Made by a program: the position numbers and the translations under genes. The notes below the pieces were generated by a model. That model saw nothing but the letters and a program-made list of their open reading frames with translations, was not told the DNA's origin and did no database searches. From Bacteroidota bacterium (lineage in GTDB: Bacteria > Bacteroidota > Bacteroidia > Flavobacteriales > Flavobacteriaceae): a stretch of 64,000 nt of DNA. Shown in pieces: positions 35,935 through 44,089 of the stretch. The stretch lies in contig CANFJB010000005.1 of assembly GCA_947447375.1 (NCBI GenBank), positions 1 through 64,000 of the forward strand. Direction: 5' to 3'. Numbering within the stretch: the first letter of the stretch is position 1; each line of letters starts with the position of its first letter.

Positions 35935-36057
35935 CAATTTATTCAACAAATAACACCAACTGAGTTCTCGTATAGTTATATGAAATAATTGATTGAAAAG
36001 TTAATTTTACAATAGAAAATTACCCTATTAATTATTTTTAAAATAGAGACGAAATCC

Positions 36058-36615
36058 CTATCTAGTTTGTGGAAAAATTGTTTTCCAAATTATTTTTATG
36101 TCACCCGAAATTGAATTGGAATAATAGTATTCTAAATTCATTTTCACTTTATCAGGGAAAATTACAGTATCATTATACGCTAATTGATTTTCTTGTTTTT
36201 CTAATATATATTCTTCATTTGAATATTTAATACTAGCACTACTTGTTAATCCTGGTTTTAATTCTAAAATTTTTCTATTTTCTCCTACTAATTCATCATA
36301 ATAGCCTTTTATATCTGGTCTTGGCCCTACAAAACTCATATCACCAATGAGAATATTCCACAATTGTGGCAACTCATCCAATTTAGAATTTCTCAAAAAA
36401 CCGCCAATTTTAGAAATAGGTTTTAATTCTGAGAGTCCGAAGGTTCGGATTTTATAAATTGTAAAAGGTCTTCCAAATTGACCAATTCTTTTCTGGGAAA
36501 AAATGCCATTTTGTTTGGTGTCGATTGTTGCAATTATTCCTAATAGAACTGTTATTGGAAAAGTAATTATTAAACCAAATGTTGCAAAAAAAAGATCAAA
36601 AAGACGTTTTGACAT
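36058..36615 (-). CDS. Monotopic phosphoglycosyl transferase (PglC/WbaP C-domain type)
   Basis: A 185-aa bacterial sugar transferase. One N-terminal re-entrant hydrophobic helix (about 7-30) is followed by the catalytic DE pair in KLDELPQLWNILIGDMSFVGPRP (split here: KLDELPQLWN, then GDMSFVGPRP). These enzymes transfer a sugar-1-phosphate to undecaprenyl phosphate, the first membrane step. The minimal PglC-like size and the dehydratase and aminotransferase neighbours suggest a diNAcBac-like or 4-amino sugar as substrate, which is inference. A second paralogue is at 41213. Confidence 0.9.
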   Translation of the reverse strand: MSKRLFDLFFATFGLIITFPITVLLGIIATIDTKQNGIFSQKRIGQFGRPFTIYKIRTFGLSELKPISKIGGFLRNSKLDELPQLWNILIGDMSFVGPRPDIKGYYDELVGENRKILELKPGLTSSASIKYSNEEYILEKQENQLAYNDTVIFPDKVKMNLEYYYSNSISGDIKIIWKTIFPQTR

Positions 36616-36671
36616 TATACTTTTTATTAAATAAAAAATTAATTTAACCGCAAAGAGCGCAAAAAAAACGA

Positions 36672-36970
36672 ATTTGTTTATTCGGTTATTCGGTTAATCG
36701 TTATTTACTCCTATTCTTGAATTAACAATTAAACAGTTAAACGGTTCAACTTTTTCAACCAACTAAATTTGAAGGAGTGGATTTGTTTATTCGGTTATTT
36801 GGTTAATCGTTATTTACTACTATTCACGAATTAACAATTAAACAGTTAAACGGTTCAACTTTTTCAAACCAGCTAAATTTGAAGGAGTGGGTTCGTTTTA
36901 TCGGTTAATCGTTATTTACTCCTATTCTTGAATTAACAATTAAACAGTTAAACGGTTCAACTTTTTCAAC
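36672..36970. repeat. Tandem repeat, about 109 bp, two full copies and one partial
   Basis: Copies at 36672-36780, 36781-36890 and (partial) 36891-36970 share TCGGTTAATCGTTATTTACT, AATTAACAATTAAACAGTT and AAATTTGAAGGAGTGG blocks with few differences. It fills most of the 374 bp between the phosphoglycosyl transferase and aminotransferase genes and is non-coding. A fragment resembling other Flavobacterium intergenic repeats (AACCGCAAAGAGCGC, 36644-36660) precedes it. Confidence 0.9.
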
Positions 36971-36989
36971 CACAACTTCCTCAACCTTC

Positions 36990-38129
36990 TCACCCAAACA
37001 CCCTCTTCACAACCTCCGCAATCCGTTCCCTTTCCTCATCATTTAAATTCGATCCTGATGGAAGACAAAGTCCATTTTCAAACAGCGTTTCCGCAACTAA
37101 ATTACCATAATAGGGATACTTTTCAAAAACGGGTTGCAAATGCATCGGTTTCCACAATGGGCGAGATTCTATATTTTCGGCTTCCAATGCCAAGCGTAGT
37201 GTTTCTCTGTTGATTCCATTGGTCTTTAAAGGATCTATTAAAATAGTACTCAACCAATAATTTGAAAAATAATCGTCATTGGGAGTGGAGAAAACAGTCA
37301 CGCCTTGAATAGCATTGAATAAATTCACATAAAAATCATGCATGGCTCTTCTCAAAGCAACGTGCTCGACCAATACCTCCATTTGGCCTCGACCAATACC
37401 CGCACAAATGTTACTCATTCTGTAATTATAACCAATTTCTGAATGCTGATAATGTGGTGCCTGATCTCTCGCTTGGGTAGCATAGAAAATAGCTTTTTCT
37501 TTTTGGGCAACTGTTTTGGTAACGATGGCTCCTCCTCCAGAAGTAGTAATAATTTTATTTCCATTGAACGATAAAACACCTATGTCGCCAAAGGTGCCAC
37601 ATTTTTGTCCTTTATAACTGCTACCTAAAGCTTCGGCACTGTCTTCCAAAATAGGAATTTCATATTGGTCTGCGATTGCTCTAATGACCTCAATTTGATA
37701 CGGCATTCCATACAAATGAACGGCAATAATGGCTTTGGGCTTTTTCCCTTTCTTGATTCTGTCTTTAATTGCTTTTTCAAGAGCTATCGGACAGAGGTTC
37801 CAAGTTTCTAATTCGCTGTCGATGAATACAGGTGTGGCGTCTTGGTATAGGATTGGGTTAACCGAAGCATTATGGGTGTGCGTTTGCACTAAAACTTCAT
37901 CATTTTTTGTAACTCCTAATAAAATCAATCCTAAATGTATAGCTGCGGTTCCTGAACTTAAAGCGCTCACAAAAATAGGTTGAGTCAAATAACTAGTTAG
38001 ATCCAATTCAAATCCATCCACATTAGGCCCTAGAGGTGCAATCCAATTGGTATTGAAAGCCTCTTGAACATATTTTTGTTCAGCGCCACCTAAATGGGGA
38101 GAGGAAAGCCATATTTTTGAAATGCTCAT
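36990..38129 (-). CDS. DegT/DnrJ/EryC1/StrS sugar aminotransferase (PglE-like)
   Basis: A 379-aa PLP enzyme. SSGTAAIHLGLILLG forms the phosphate cup, VHLYGMP and DSAEALGSSY include the PLP-ring Asp, and the Schiff-base lysine lies in SFNGNKIITTSGGGA. It transaminates a 4-keto sugar nucleotide. With the CapD-type dehydratase two genes on, the product would be a UDP-4-amino-4,6-dideoxyhexose. No PglD-type acetyltransferase is seen in this interval, so the bacillosamine route looks incomplete locally. Confidence 0.9.
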   Translation of the reverse strand: MSISKIWLSSPHLGGAEQKYVQEAFNTNWIAPLGPNVDGFELDLTSYLTQPIFVSALSSGTAAIHLGLILLGVTKNDEVLVQTHTHNASVNPILYQDATPVFIDSELETWNLCPIALEKAIKDRIKKGKKPKAIIAVHLYGMPYQIEVIRAIADQYEIPILEDSAEALGSSYKGQKCGTFGDIGVLSFNGNKIITTSGGGAIVTKTVAQKEKAIFYATQARDQAPHYQHSEIGYNYRMSNICAGIGRGQMEVLVEHVALRRAMHDFYVNLFNAIQGVTVFSTPNDDYFSNYWLSTILIDPLKTNGINRETLRLALEAENIESRPLWKPMHLQPVFEKYPYYGNLVAETLFENGLCLPSGSNLNDEERERIAEVVKRVFG

Positions 38130-38595
38130 TATATATGTATTATTAATTTCAAAATAACGAAATTTGGATCACATAACGTTACTTGTAGCCGTTTTTTAAT
38201 TATTTGATCTTTTTTTGAATTGATTTAGTAAATAAATACACACTCTATCCTTCTTAATATAGGGGAATAGCTGCTGGTAAAAATTATACTGTATTATTTA
38301 CTATACTTTTTTTTAAAACATCCCTTCCTCTTGATGGAATAGAAAAGTTGCTGGGAAATTAATTAAATTTATTTTATGTACTATTTTAAATAAAAAACGA
38401 AATTATAAAAAAACTAATCCAACTTCTAATTCCCTTCATGAGATGGGTTTGGGGGGGGTGTTTGAATTCCTTTTTCTATTGGAATTTAATACAGTAGATT
38501 TATAAGTATTTGTTATTTAAAATTATTATTTGGTTAGTTATTATTAAGCCGTAAGTATCCCGTACGATGATCGTAGGTTAGTTGCCTGAATATAA
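38130..38595. other. Gene-free gap with inverted-repeat end and palindrome
   Basis: 466 bp without a credible gene. It contains a segment at 38426-38461 (CTAATTCCCTT ... GGGTTTGGGGGGGG, with a run of eight G) that is inversely similar to 40166-40198. It also contains a 13-bp palindrome TACGATGATCGTA at 38563-38575, just beyond the stop of the next gene. The rest is plain AT-rich sequence. Confidence 0.6.
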
Positions 38596-38793
38596 TTAAG
38601 GTTTAACAACCAGCAGAAACTCTTGTTCCTCGATATCATAATATTTACAAAAGCAATTTATGGTTATCGGTTGGTGCTTTTTTTTATTAAAGCATACTCT
38701 GATATCGGCCATCCTTGCATAGGCAGCTCGTGACTTTATATCAAAGAATTTTTCTAAGTCCTCCACTCTAATTACTCTTCTTTCCGATGCCAT
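38596..38793 (-). CDS. Small hypothetical protein, 65 aa, possibly DNA-binding
   Basis: A basic 65-aa protein from the ATG at 38793 (MASERRVIRVEDLEKFFDIK). The frame is open to 38820, but a TAACTTTG element (38827-38820, minus) overlaps that codon and argues for the inner start. The pattern EDLEKFFDIKSRAAYARMADI suggests a helix-turn-helix, but no family can be assigned with confidence. It is basic with K-K-K-H and two cysteines. It lies 110 bp downstream of the 362-aa unknown gene and looks like part of the same accessory module. Confidence 0.65.
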   Translation of the reverse strand: MASERRVIRVEDLEKFFDIKSRAAYARMADIRVCFNKKKHQPITINCFCKYYDIEEQEFLLVVKP

Positions 38794-38903
38794 AACAATG
38801 TAGAATATGATTAACTCCACAAAGTTACAATGGTTTCAAAAATACTACTGTGACATGAAGCATTTTTGTTTAAACAAAAATAGAGTAAATCCTAATACTA
38901 TTG

Positions 38904-39992
38904 TTAGTTGTTGATTTTTAAGCTTTTAACTACATTATATAATACCAATCTGTCTTCTGTTTTTGATTGTTCATAGGTTTTTGTAGCATAGTCAATGGTT
39001 AAATTATACTGTTGATGGTTGAACCATTTTATAAAATCAGAATTTTCAACTACTATCAATTGAGGTTTTTCTTTTTCATTCATTTGACGAAATAAAAAAC
39101 TAATTTGCGGATGAGTTGTCATTTCTTTAGCCAAAATATCAAACAGATTAAAAGCTTTATAATTTAAAAACACATGTTTTGGGTATTCCTTTATTTCTTC
39201 ATTGATGACGGATGTTAATTTTCGGTTTTCAATCTCAATCAACAGCCATGATGCTATTGGAGGAATTTCAGGTAAATTATGATTAAATTTTAAATCTTGA
39301 ATTATTTTATTGACCCAAGCAATTATAGCTTGCTGGTAATTTATTTTTTCATTAGGATTAAGAATTAATGCAGGATTTAAGAAATAGTCCATATCAAATA
39401 CTTGCTTAATTTCCTTTTCATAGGATTCTGTTTTGGTAAAATGTAAATTTTGAATTAGATCAATTAATGCTGTTTTTGATATTAATTTTTCTAATCTATA
39501 AAAGCTATTTTCAATAGTAGAAAAATTGATGTTTTCAATTTGCATTTTATCTCTAGCATAAATTCGGAAGGTGTCTAATGGTTTATTTTGTCTATGATAA
39601 TGGCTTGATAAACTATCGATACAATTGAAGGTGTCAAAATGTGTTTGAATGAAATGAAGATATTTTTTGCATTTGGGTTCTGATTCATTTTGAAATTTAT
39701 TAAATTCGAAACGTATAAATTCGTTACAAGGCAAGGCACATCCAATACTTGACTTGTCTCCTGCATGTAATAACCCATTAATAAATTCATTATAAATCCA
39801 TTCGGAATTGAAAAGGTGAGCCAGTTCGGAGTTATCTGAAAATTGTTTGTAGTTGTGAATGTAATTAATTAGATTGGCTTCAAAAACCTCTTTTATATTG
39901 GTGCCTTCATCGTTTATTCGTGATACTCTAAACTCTAATTTTTCATTTTTGAATATATTTATGGTGTCTGGGTAAAGTAAATTGTTTTTCAT
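38904..39992 (-). CDS. Hypothetical protein, 362 aa
   Basis: Not recognised. It has no signal peptide or membrane segment and is predominantly helical. It is rich in Asn, Lys, Phe and His, with cysteines clustered at 85-110 (CALPCNEF, PKCKKYLHF). Single-copy motif candidates such as HYHRQNKP (about 131-138) do not identify an enzyme. It lies inside the polysaccharide locus between inverted-repeat segments at 38426 and 40166, together with the 65-aa gene. Its AT-rich composition resembles its surroundings. It may be an accessory or defence-type gene, but nothing in the sequence proves that. Confidence 0.7.
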   Translation of the reverse strand: MKNNLLYPDTINIFKNEKLEFRVSRINDEGTNIKEVFEANLINYIHNYKQFSDNSELAHLFNSEWIYNEFINGLLHAGDKSSIGCALPCNEFIRFEFNKFQNESEPKCKKYLHFIQTHFDTFNCIDSLSSHYHRQNKPLDTFRIYARDKMQIENINFSTIENSFYRLEKLISKTALIDLIQNLHFTKTESYEKEIKQVFDMDYFLNPALILNPNEKINYQQAIIAWVNKIIQDLKFNHNLPEIPPIASWLLIEIENRKLTSVINEEIKEYPKHVFLNYKAFNLFDILAKEMTTHPQISFLFRQMNEKEKPQLIVVENSDFIKWFNHQQYNLTIDYATKTYEQSKTEDRLVLYNVVKSLKINN

Positions 39993-40382
39993 AATTTATT
40001 TGTTTGGCATTTATTATTTTACTCTAGTTTTACTGTTTATAATATTATTTTGAGATAATTCGAGAGACAAACGGGTCAACTATCAATCAACCTTTGATTC
40101 GTTTTTTTAACTTAAATTTTATGACTCCTGGTTTCATTGTCTCTTTTTTACTTTACAATTTTTATACACCCCTAACCCCTCTTTTTAAAGGGAATTAGCT
40201 TCTTGGGGAATTTATTAAATATTTTGTTTTATTATATTGATTTGTCCTGGACTGCATATTAATGTAGTATCCTGTGGTATTTAGAAATGTTATGCAAAGT
40301 ATTGAGGTGTAGTGTACTATTTACTAAACCCTGATTTTGATGGGGCTACCTTTGACTATTATTAATTTTAAAAACCATTATT
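39993..40382. other. Gene-free gap with inverted-repeat partner
   Basis: 390 bp without a gene. It holds ACACCCCTAACCCCTC ... AAAGGGAATTAG at 40166-40198, the imperfect inverse of 38426-38461. A TACCTTTG -7-like element lies at 40347-40354, about 30 nt before the next ATG, with no matching -33. Confidence 0.55.
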
Positions 40383-41132
40383 ATGGCAAAATTTGATGGA
40401 ATCTTCGAGATTCAAGGAACTATGAAAGGAATGACCTTTTATAAAACAAAAGATGGTTTATTAATTAGAGCCAAGGGGGGCGTTAGTAAACAGCGGATTA
40501 TGAATGACCCAGCATTTCAACGTACACGAGAAAACGGCAGCGAGTTTTCTCACAATGCCAAAATGAGTCAGCTGTTGCGGCGCTCGATTGCTAGTTTGCT
40601 TCCTTTGGCAAAAGATTACCGAGTGAGTAGTCGGCTTTCACAAACAATGAGTTGGGTAAAAAACCTGGACTTTGAATCGGTACGTGGACAACGAAAAGTT
40701 GCTGTTGGCATTGCATCAGAATCTGGAAAACAATTGCTTAGAGGATTCAATTTTAATGCGAATGCAACTTTTGGAAGTGTGTTTAAAAGCCAGTACATTT
40801 TAGACCCAGTTACAGGAGTGGTTTCAATTGCTGGTTTTTCTCCAAGTATTCATTTGGGAACACCACAAGGAGCTACCCATGTTAGTTTTAGTATTGGGGT
40901 GTGTGCTCTTGATTTTGAAACTGAAGAATTTGAAACTACTTACAGTGAGCGCACTAACTTTAGTGTAGGTTCTGGGATACAAGATTTTGTATTAACACCT
41001 TTAACCTTACCTTTAATTTCTGGAACTACGATGTTTTATTTTTTAATAGAATTTTTTCAAGAAATTAATAATGAGCAGTATCCTTTGCGCAACAATGCCT
41101 ACAATGTATTGTATTTAATGGAAGTTGTGTAA
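40383..41132 (+). CDS. Conserved flavobacterial hypothetical protein, 249 aa
   Basis: The N-terminal part (MAKFDGIFEIQGTMKGMTFY, then KGGVSKQRIMNDPAFQRTRENG) is a strongly recognisable block of a protein type common in Flavobacterium with no known function. It has no signal peptide. The first 110 residues are basic and helical, while the rest is beta-rich with a hydrophobic end (MFYFLIEFF). It is the only rightward gene inside the leftward polysaccharide locus and has its own terminator, so it is an independent insertion rather than a pathway member. Confidence 0.8.
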   Translation: MAKFDGIFEIQGTMKGMTFYKTKDGLLIRAKGGVSKQRIMNDPAFQRTRENGSEFSHNAKMSQLLRRSIASLLPLAKDYRVSSRLSQTMSWVKNLDFESVRGQRKVAVGIASESGKQLLRGFNFNANATFGSVFKSQYILDPVTGVVSIAGFSPSIHLGTPQGATHVSFSIGVCALDFETEEFETTYSERTNFSVGSGIQDFVLTPLTLPLISGTTMFYFLIEFFQEINNEQYPLRNNAYNVLYLMEVV

Positions 41133-41142
41133 TTTTTTTTTA

Positions 41143-41183
41143 ATTTTTTAAAAGTCTCATTTGGAAATAAATGAGACTTTTTT
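41143..41183 (+). terminator. Terminator of the 249-aa hypothetical gene
   Basis: A 12-bp perfect stem AAAGTCTCATTT/AAATGAGACTTT (41151-41162 and 41169-41180) is followed by a T-run on the plus strand. Confidence 0.85.
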
Positions 41184-41212
41184 AATGACTATTTTTTCTT
41201 AAATTATAATTT

Positions 41213-41764
41213 TTACTTCTTAATTCTGTCGCCAAATCCTTTTCCAAAAACTGTTAAAAAAATAAACTTGAAATATATTATTATATTTAATTCATTAATC
41301 ATCTTTTCATCAGTTTCTGCTAAAAGCTGGGGAGTTGACATGTCGATTTTATTTATTTGAGCCAACCCTGTTATTCCAGGACGAACGCTATAAATACCTC
41401 GCTTGTTTCTCTCTTGAACCAATTCCTCTTGATTAAATAAATTTGGCCGCGGACCAACCAAACTCATATTTCCAAATAATACATTAAACAATTGTGGCAA
41501 TTCATCTAGTTTTGATTTGCGCAAAAAACTTCCATATTGTGTAACCGAACTACTATTGGCCAAATGAGTTGCTACCGATTGGGTGTTGATATGCATGGAA
41601 CGAAACTTATACAATTGAAACGGTTTTTTGTTTTTTCCTACGCGTTCTTGTGCAAAAATAGGCGAACCCGTATCAAAAAAACCAATAAAAAATAATATAA
41701 TTATAAAGGGGCTCAAAAGCAGCAAGCCGATGAATGAAAAAATAATATCAAAGAAACGAATCAT
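41213..41764 (-). CDS. Monotopic phosphoglycosyl transferase, second copy
   Basis: A 183-aa bacterial sugar transferase with one N-terminal hydrophobic helix (about 7-30) and the catalytic pair in KSKLDELPQLFNVL, then GNMSLVGPRPN and RPGITGLAQIN. It loads a sugar-phosphate onto undecaprenyl phosphate. It is 2 bp after the epimerase gene and close to GT4, so epimerase, transferase and GT4 form a tight set resembling WbpV-WbpL-type or PglC/PglA modules. Its relation to the copy at 36058 (different sugar or redundant) is open. Confidence 0.9.
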   Translation of the reverse strand: MIRFFDIIFSFIGLLLLSPFIIILFFIGFFDTGSPIFAQERVGKNKKPFQLYKFRSMHINTQSVATHLANSSSVTQYGSFLRKSKLDELPQLFNVLFGNMSLVGPRPNLFNQEELVQERNKRGIYSVRPGITGLAQINKIDMSTPQLLAETDEKMINELNIIIYFKFIFLTVFGKGFGDRIKK

Positions 41765-41766
41765 AA

Positions 41767-42660
41767 CTATTTAAAGGATTTAAATGTTTTTAATAACCCA
41801 CCTCTAGTTGAAACTGGCAAAGGTTTTCCAATGGCATTTATAATTTTATTATTACTAACTATATATGAATCGGTTAGCTTTTGTAAACGCTCAGAATTTA
41901 AGGGTAAATGTAGTACATCTCCTAAATTTGTCAATCGTTCAATAAAACCTTTAGGTATTTTCCAGATATTGGTTTTTCTGTTTTGAGATTGAGCAATTAA
42001 ATTAATTAATTCATTGGTAGATAGCGTTTCATCATCTGCCATATTGTAAATACCTGACGGAATATCTTCTCTTTCGATAAGTTCCTTTATGACGAAGACC
42101 AGATTATCAATACTGCAAAAAGAGCGTTTATTTTCAAAATCTCCAAGTGGCCATGGAATATTTTTTGAAACCAACTTAAACAATAAATTTAAATTTCCTT
42201 TATTGCCTAGTCCATGAATCATGCAAGGCCTAAGAATATAAACTCGCTTTCCATCTGGTAATTTTTGATTTATAATATAATTCTCCGCTTGCAGTTTAGA
42301 AATTCCATAATGCGTTTTGGGATTTGGAAAAGTATCTTCCGTTAAAATACCCTTTACTCCATCTGCAACTGCTTTTACCGTACTCATAAAAATAAATACC
42401 GAAGCTTTTGAAACCAAAAATGCATCAAACAATTGTTTTGTTAATTCAAAATTAGCTTCATAATATTCCTGTGGATTAGCCACTTTTTTTAAATCGTGTG
42501 CTTTTCCAGCTAAATGAATGACTACATCCCCATGAATATCAAGAATTTGATTGGGCTTATATCTAATGCTTATAGGAATTACTGCGTGCGAGGTTTTCAG
42601 ATAGTTTTGAAGATTTGTTGCTACAAATCCTGAAGCGCCGGTTATACAGATTTTATCCAA
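41767..42660 (-). CDS. NAD-dependent sugar-nucleotide epimerase/dehydratase
   Basis: A 297-aa SDR: TGASGFVATNL nucleotide motif, VVIHLAGKAHD, MSTVKAVAD, and the catalytic YGISKLQAE. It resembles WbpV-type enzymes that epimerise or reduce a UDP-GlcNAc-derived sugar ahead of a phosphoglycosyl transferase. The exact product cannot be read. It overlaps the GT4 gene by 8 nt and abuts the transferase gene, so the three are cotranscribed. Confidence 0.87.
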   Translation of the reverse strand: MDKICITGASGFVATNLQNYLKTSHAVIPISIRYKPNQILDIHGDVVIHLAGKAHDLKKVANPQEYYEANFELTKQLFDAFLVSKASVFIFMSTVKAVADGVKGILTEDTFPNPKTHYGISKLQAENYIINQKLPDGKRVYILRPCMIHGLGNKGNLNLLFKLVSKNIPWPLGDFENKRSFCSIDNLVFVIKELIEREDIPSGIYNMADDETLSTNELINLIAQSQNRKTNIWKIPKGFIERLTNLGDVLHLPLNSERLQKLTDSYIVSNNKIINAIGKPLPVSTRGGLLKTFKSFK

Positions 42661-43780
42661 TCAATAATTTATTATAGGTTTCCAAATGAATTCTTATTAC
42701 ATTATAAACATTAAATTCTTCTTCCGATTTTATACGAGAATTATGCCCCATAACTTTTATCATCTCATGATTATTAATTAATTGTTCTAAAGCATTTGCC
42801 AGTTCTTGCGAATTATAAACTGATACTTTATAACCATTAATACCTTCATCTACACATTCTCTGCATCCAATTGCGTTAGTTGTTACTATTGCCCGACCAA
42901 TGGCACAAGCTTCTATTAGCGATTTTGGCATTCCTTCTCTATAAGATGGTAAAACAACAATATGAGAATCTTGATAAACTTCGACCATGTTTTTTTGATA
43001 ACCAATCCACTTGACAAAATTACCATCTTGCCAATCATTTAAATAGGAAGCCGGCACACCCGCTTTATTATCTTCATCTGCTAAACCTGACAATATGAAT
43101 TGCACTTTGTCGTAATATTTTTCTTTCAAAATATCTGATGCATTACGTAATTCTTTCACCCCTTTATCCCATAACATTCTGATTGGCAATAAAATTTTTA
43201 TTCTTTCGAAAGAAGGAAAAGGAGATTCATAAAATTTTTCCAAATCAACTCCAGAGCCTTTAATCCTTACTATTGAATTATTTGGATGAATTACTCTTAA
43301 TTCAGTTAATTCCTTTTGATCATTTTCGTTTTGAAAAATTATAACTAAATTATTGCGATTAAACCCATACTTCATTATCGAAAGCATCACTTTTTGAACA
43401 AAACTATCCCTTCCTTCAGTAAAGTTATAACCCAGTCCACTGATGGCATTAACAACACCTTTAATTTTTAGCACTTTAGCAACTAAAGAACCATAAATAA
43501 CTGGTTTCAAAGTAATGTGATGAACAACATCAGGATTAATTTCTTTATATAATTTTCTAAACTTATAGAGTGTTAAAAGTTCCTCAAATGGATTAATTCC
43601 CGATCTAGAAAATTTAATATCAATAAATGTAAGTCCCTCGTCACTTATCTCTTTTGCTCTTCCGGTGTCCTCAGCAGCAACATATACTTCCCATCCTTGT
43701 TTAATTGCTTCTTGAGCAATACACAAACGATGGGAAATAAAAAACCAATCTACATTGGAAACCATTAATAACTTTTTCAT
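42653..43780 (-). CDS. Family 4 glycosyltransferase (GT-B fold)
   Basis: A 375-aa retaining glycosyltransferase with an N-terminal Rossmann half (VSNVDWFFISHRLCIA, HHITLKPVIYGSLVAK) and a C-terminal donor half with PSYREGMPKSLIEACA, the E-x7-E motif. It resembles PglA/WbpH-type enzymes adding the second sugar to an undecaprenyl-PP-linked primer, consistent with the adjacent phosphoglycosyl transferase. Linkage and donor are unknown. Confidence 0.9.
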   Translation of the reverse strand: MKKLLMVSNVDWFFISHRLCIAQEAIKQGWEVYVAAEDTGRAKEISDEGLTFIDIKFSRSGINPFEELLTLYKFRKLYKEINPDVVHHITLKPVIYGSLVAKVLKIKGVVNAISGLGYNFTEGRDSFVQKVMLSIMKYGFNRNNLVIIFQNENDQKELTELRVIHPNNSIVRIKGSGVDLEKFYESPFPSFERIKILLPIRMLWDKGVKELRNASDILKEKYYDKVQFILSGLADEDNKAGVPASYLNDWQDGNFVKWIGYQKNMVEVYQDSHIVVLPSYREGMPKSLIEACAIGRAIVTTNAIGCRECVDEGINGYKVSVYNSQELANALEQLINNHEMIKVMGHNSRIKSEEEFNVYNVIRIHLETYNKLLIG

Positions 43781-43812
43781 TAAAATAAATAGTTACAACA
43801 AATTAATAATAA

Positions 43813-43947
43813 TTATTTAATACCCTTAAAAAATCTGTAATATAAATAATCCGAAAAAGTAGGGTGATAATACAAATTACTATCTACATTTTCTTTATTA
43901 AATGTCTGTAATTTATTGTTTTGGTAATCTAATAAAGTTATTTTCAT
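43813..43947 (-). pseudogene. Possible 5' remnant of an acyltransferase-like gene (44 codons)
   Basis: An ATG-started frame of 44 codons in an otherwise empty 309-bp gap, starting MKITLLDYQNNKLQTFNKEN and continuing through NLYYHPTFSDYLYY. The YYHPTFSDYL stretch resembles the N-terminal part of FemAB/GNAT-like proteins of polysaccharide loci, but the frame ends at once, before any catalytic part. It could be the head of a truncated gene, a tiny real gene, or chance. Confidence 0.3.
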
Positions 43948-44089
43948 AAGGCAAATGATAGCATAGTCGCTTATCGTACAATAGCAACACTTTATTTAAT
44001 TATAGTTAAAATTTAAATAATTTAATATTATTATTGGTATTTATTTATATAAAAATTAGGATCATTATTTGTATTATTACAATAATAAA

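Noticed and set aside
36672..36970. CRISPR-like spacing of repeats
   Set aside because: The repeats are contiguous 109-bp units with no unique spacers, and no cas genes are in the window.
38451..38458. G8 homopolymer as a phase-variation tract
   Set aside because: It is unusual for this AT-rich sequence but lies in no gene or recognisable promoter.
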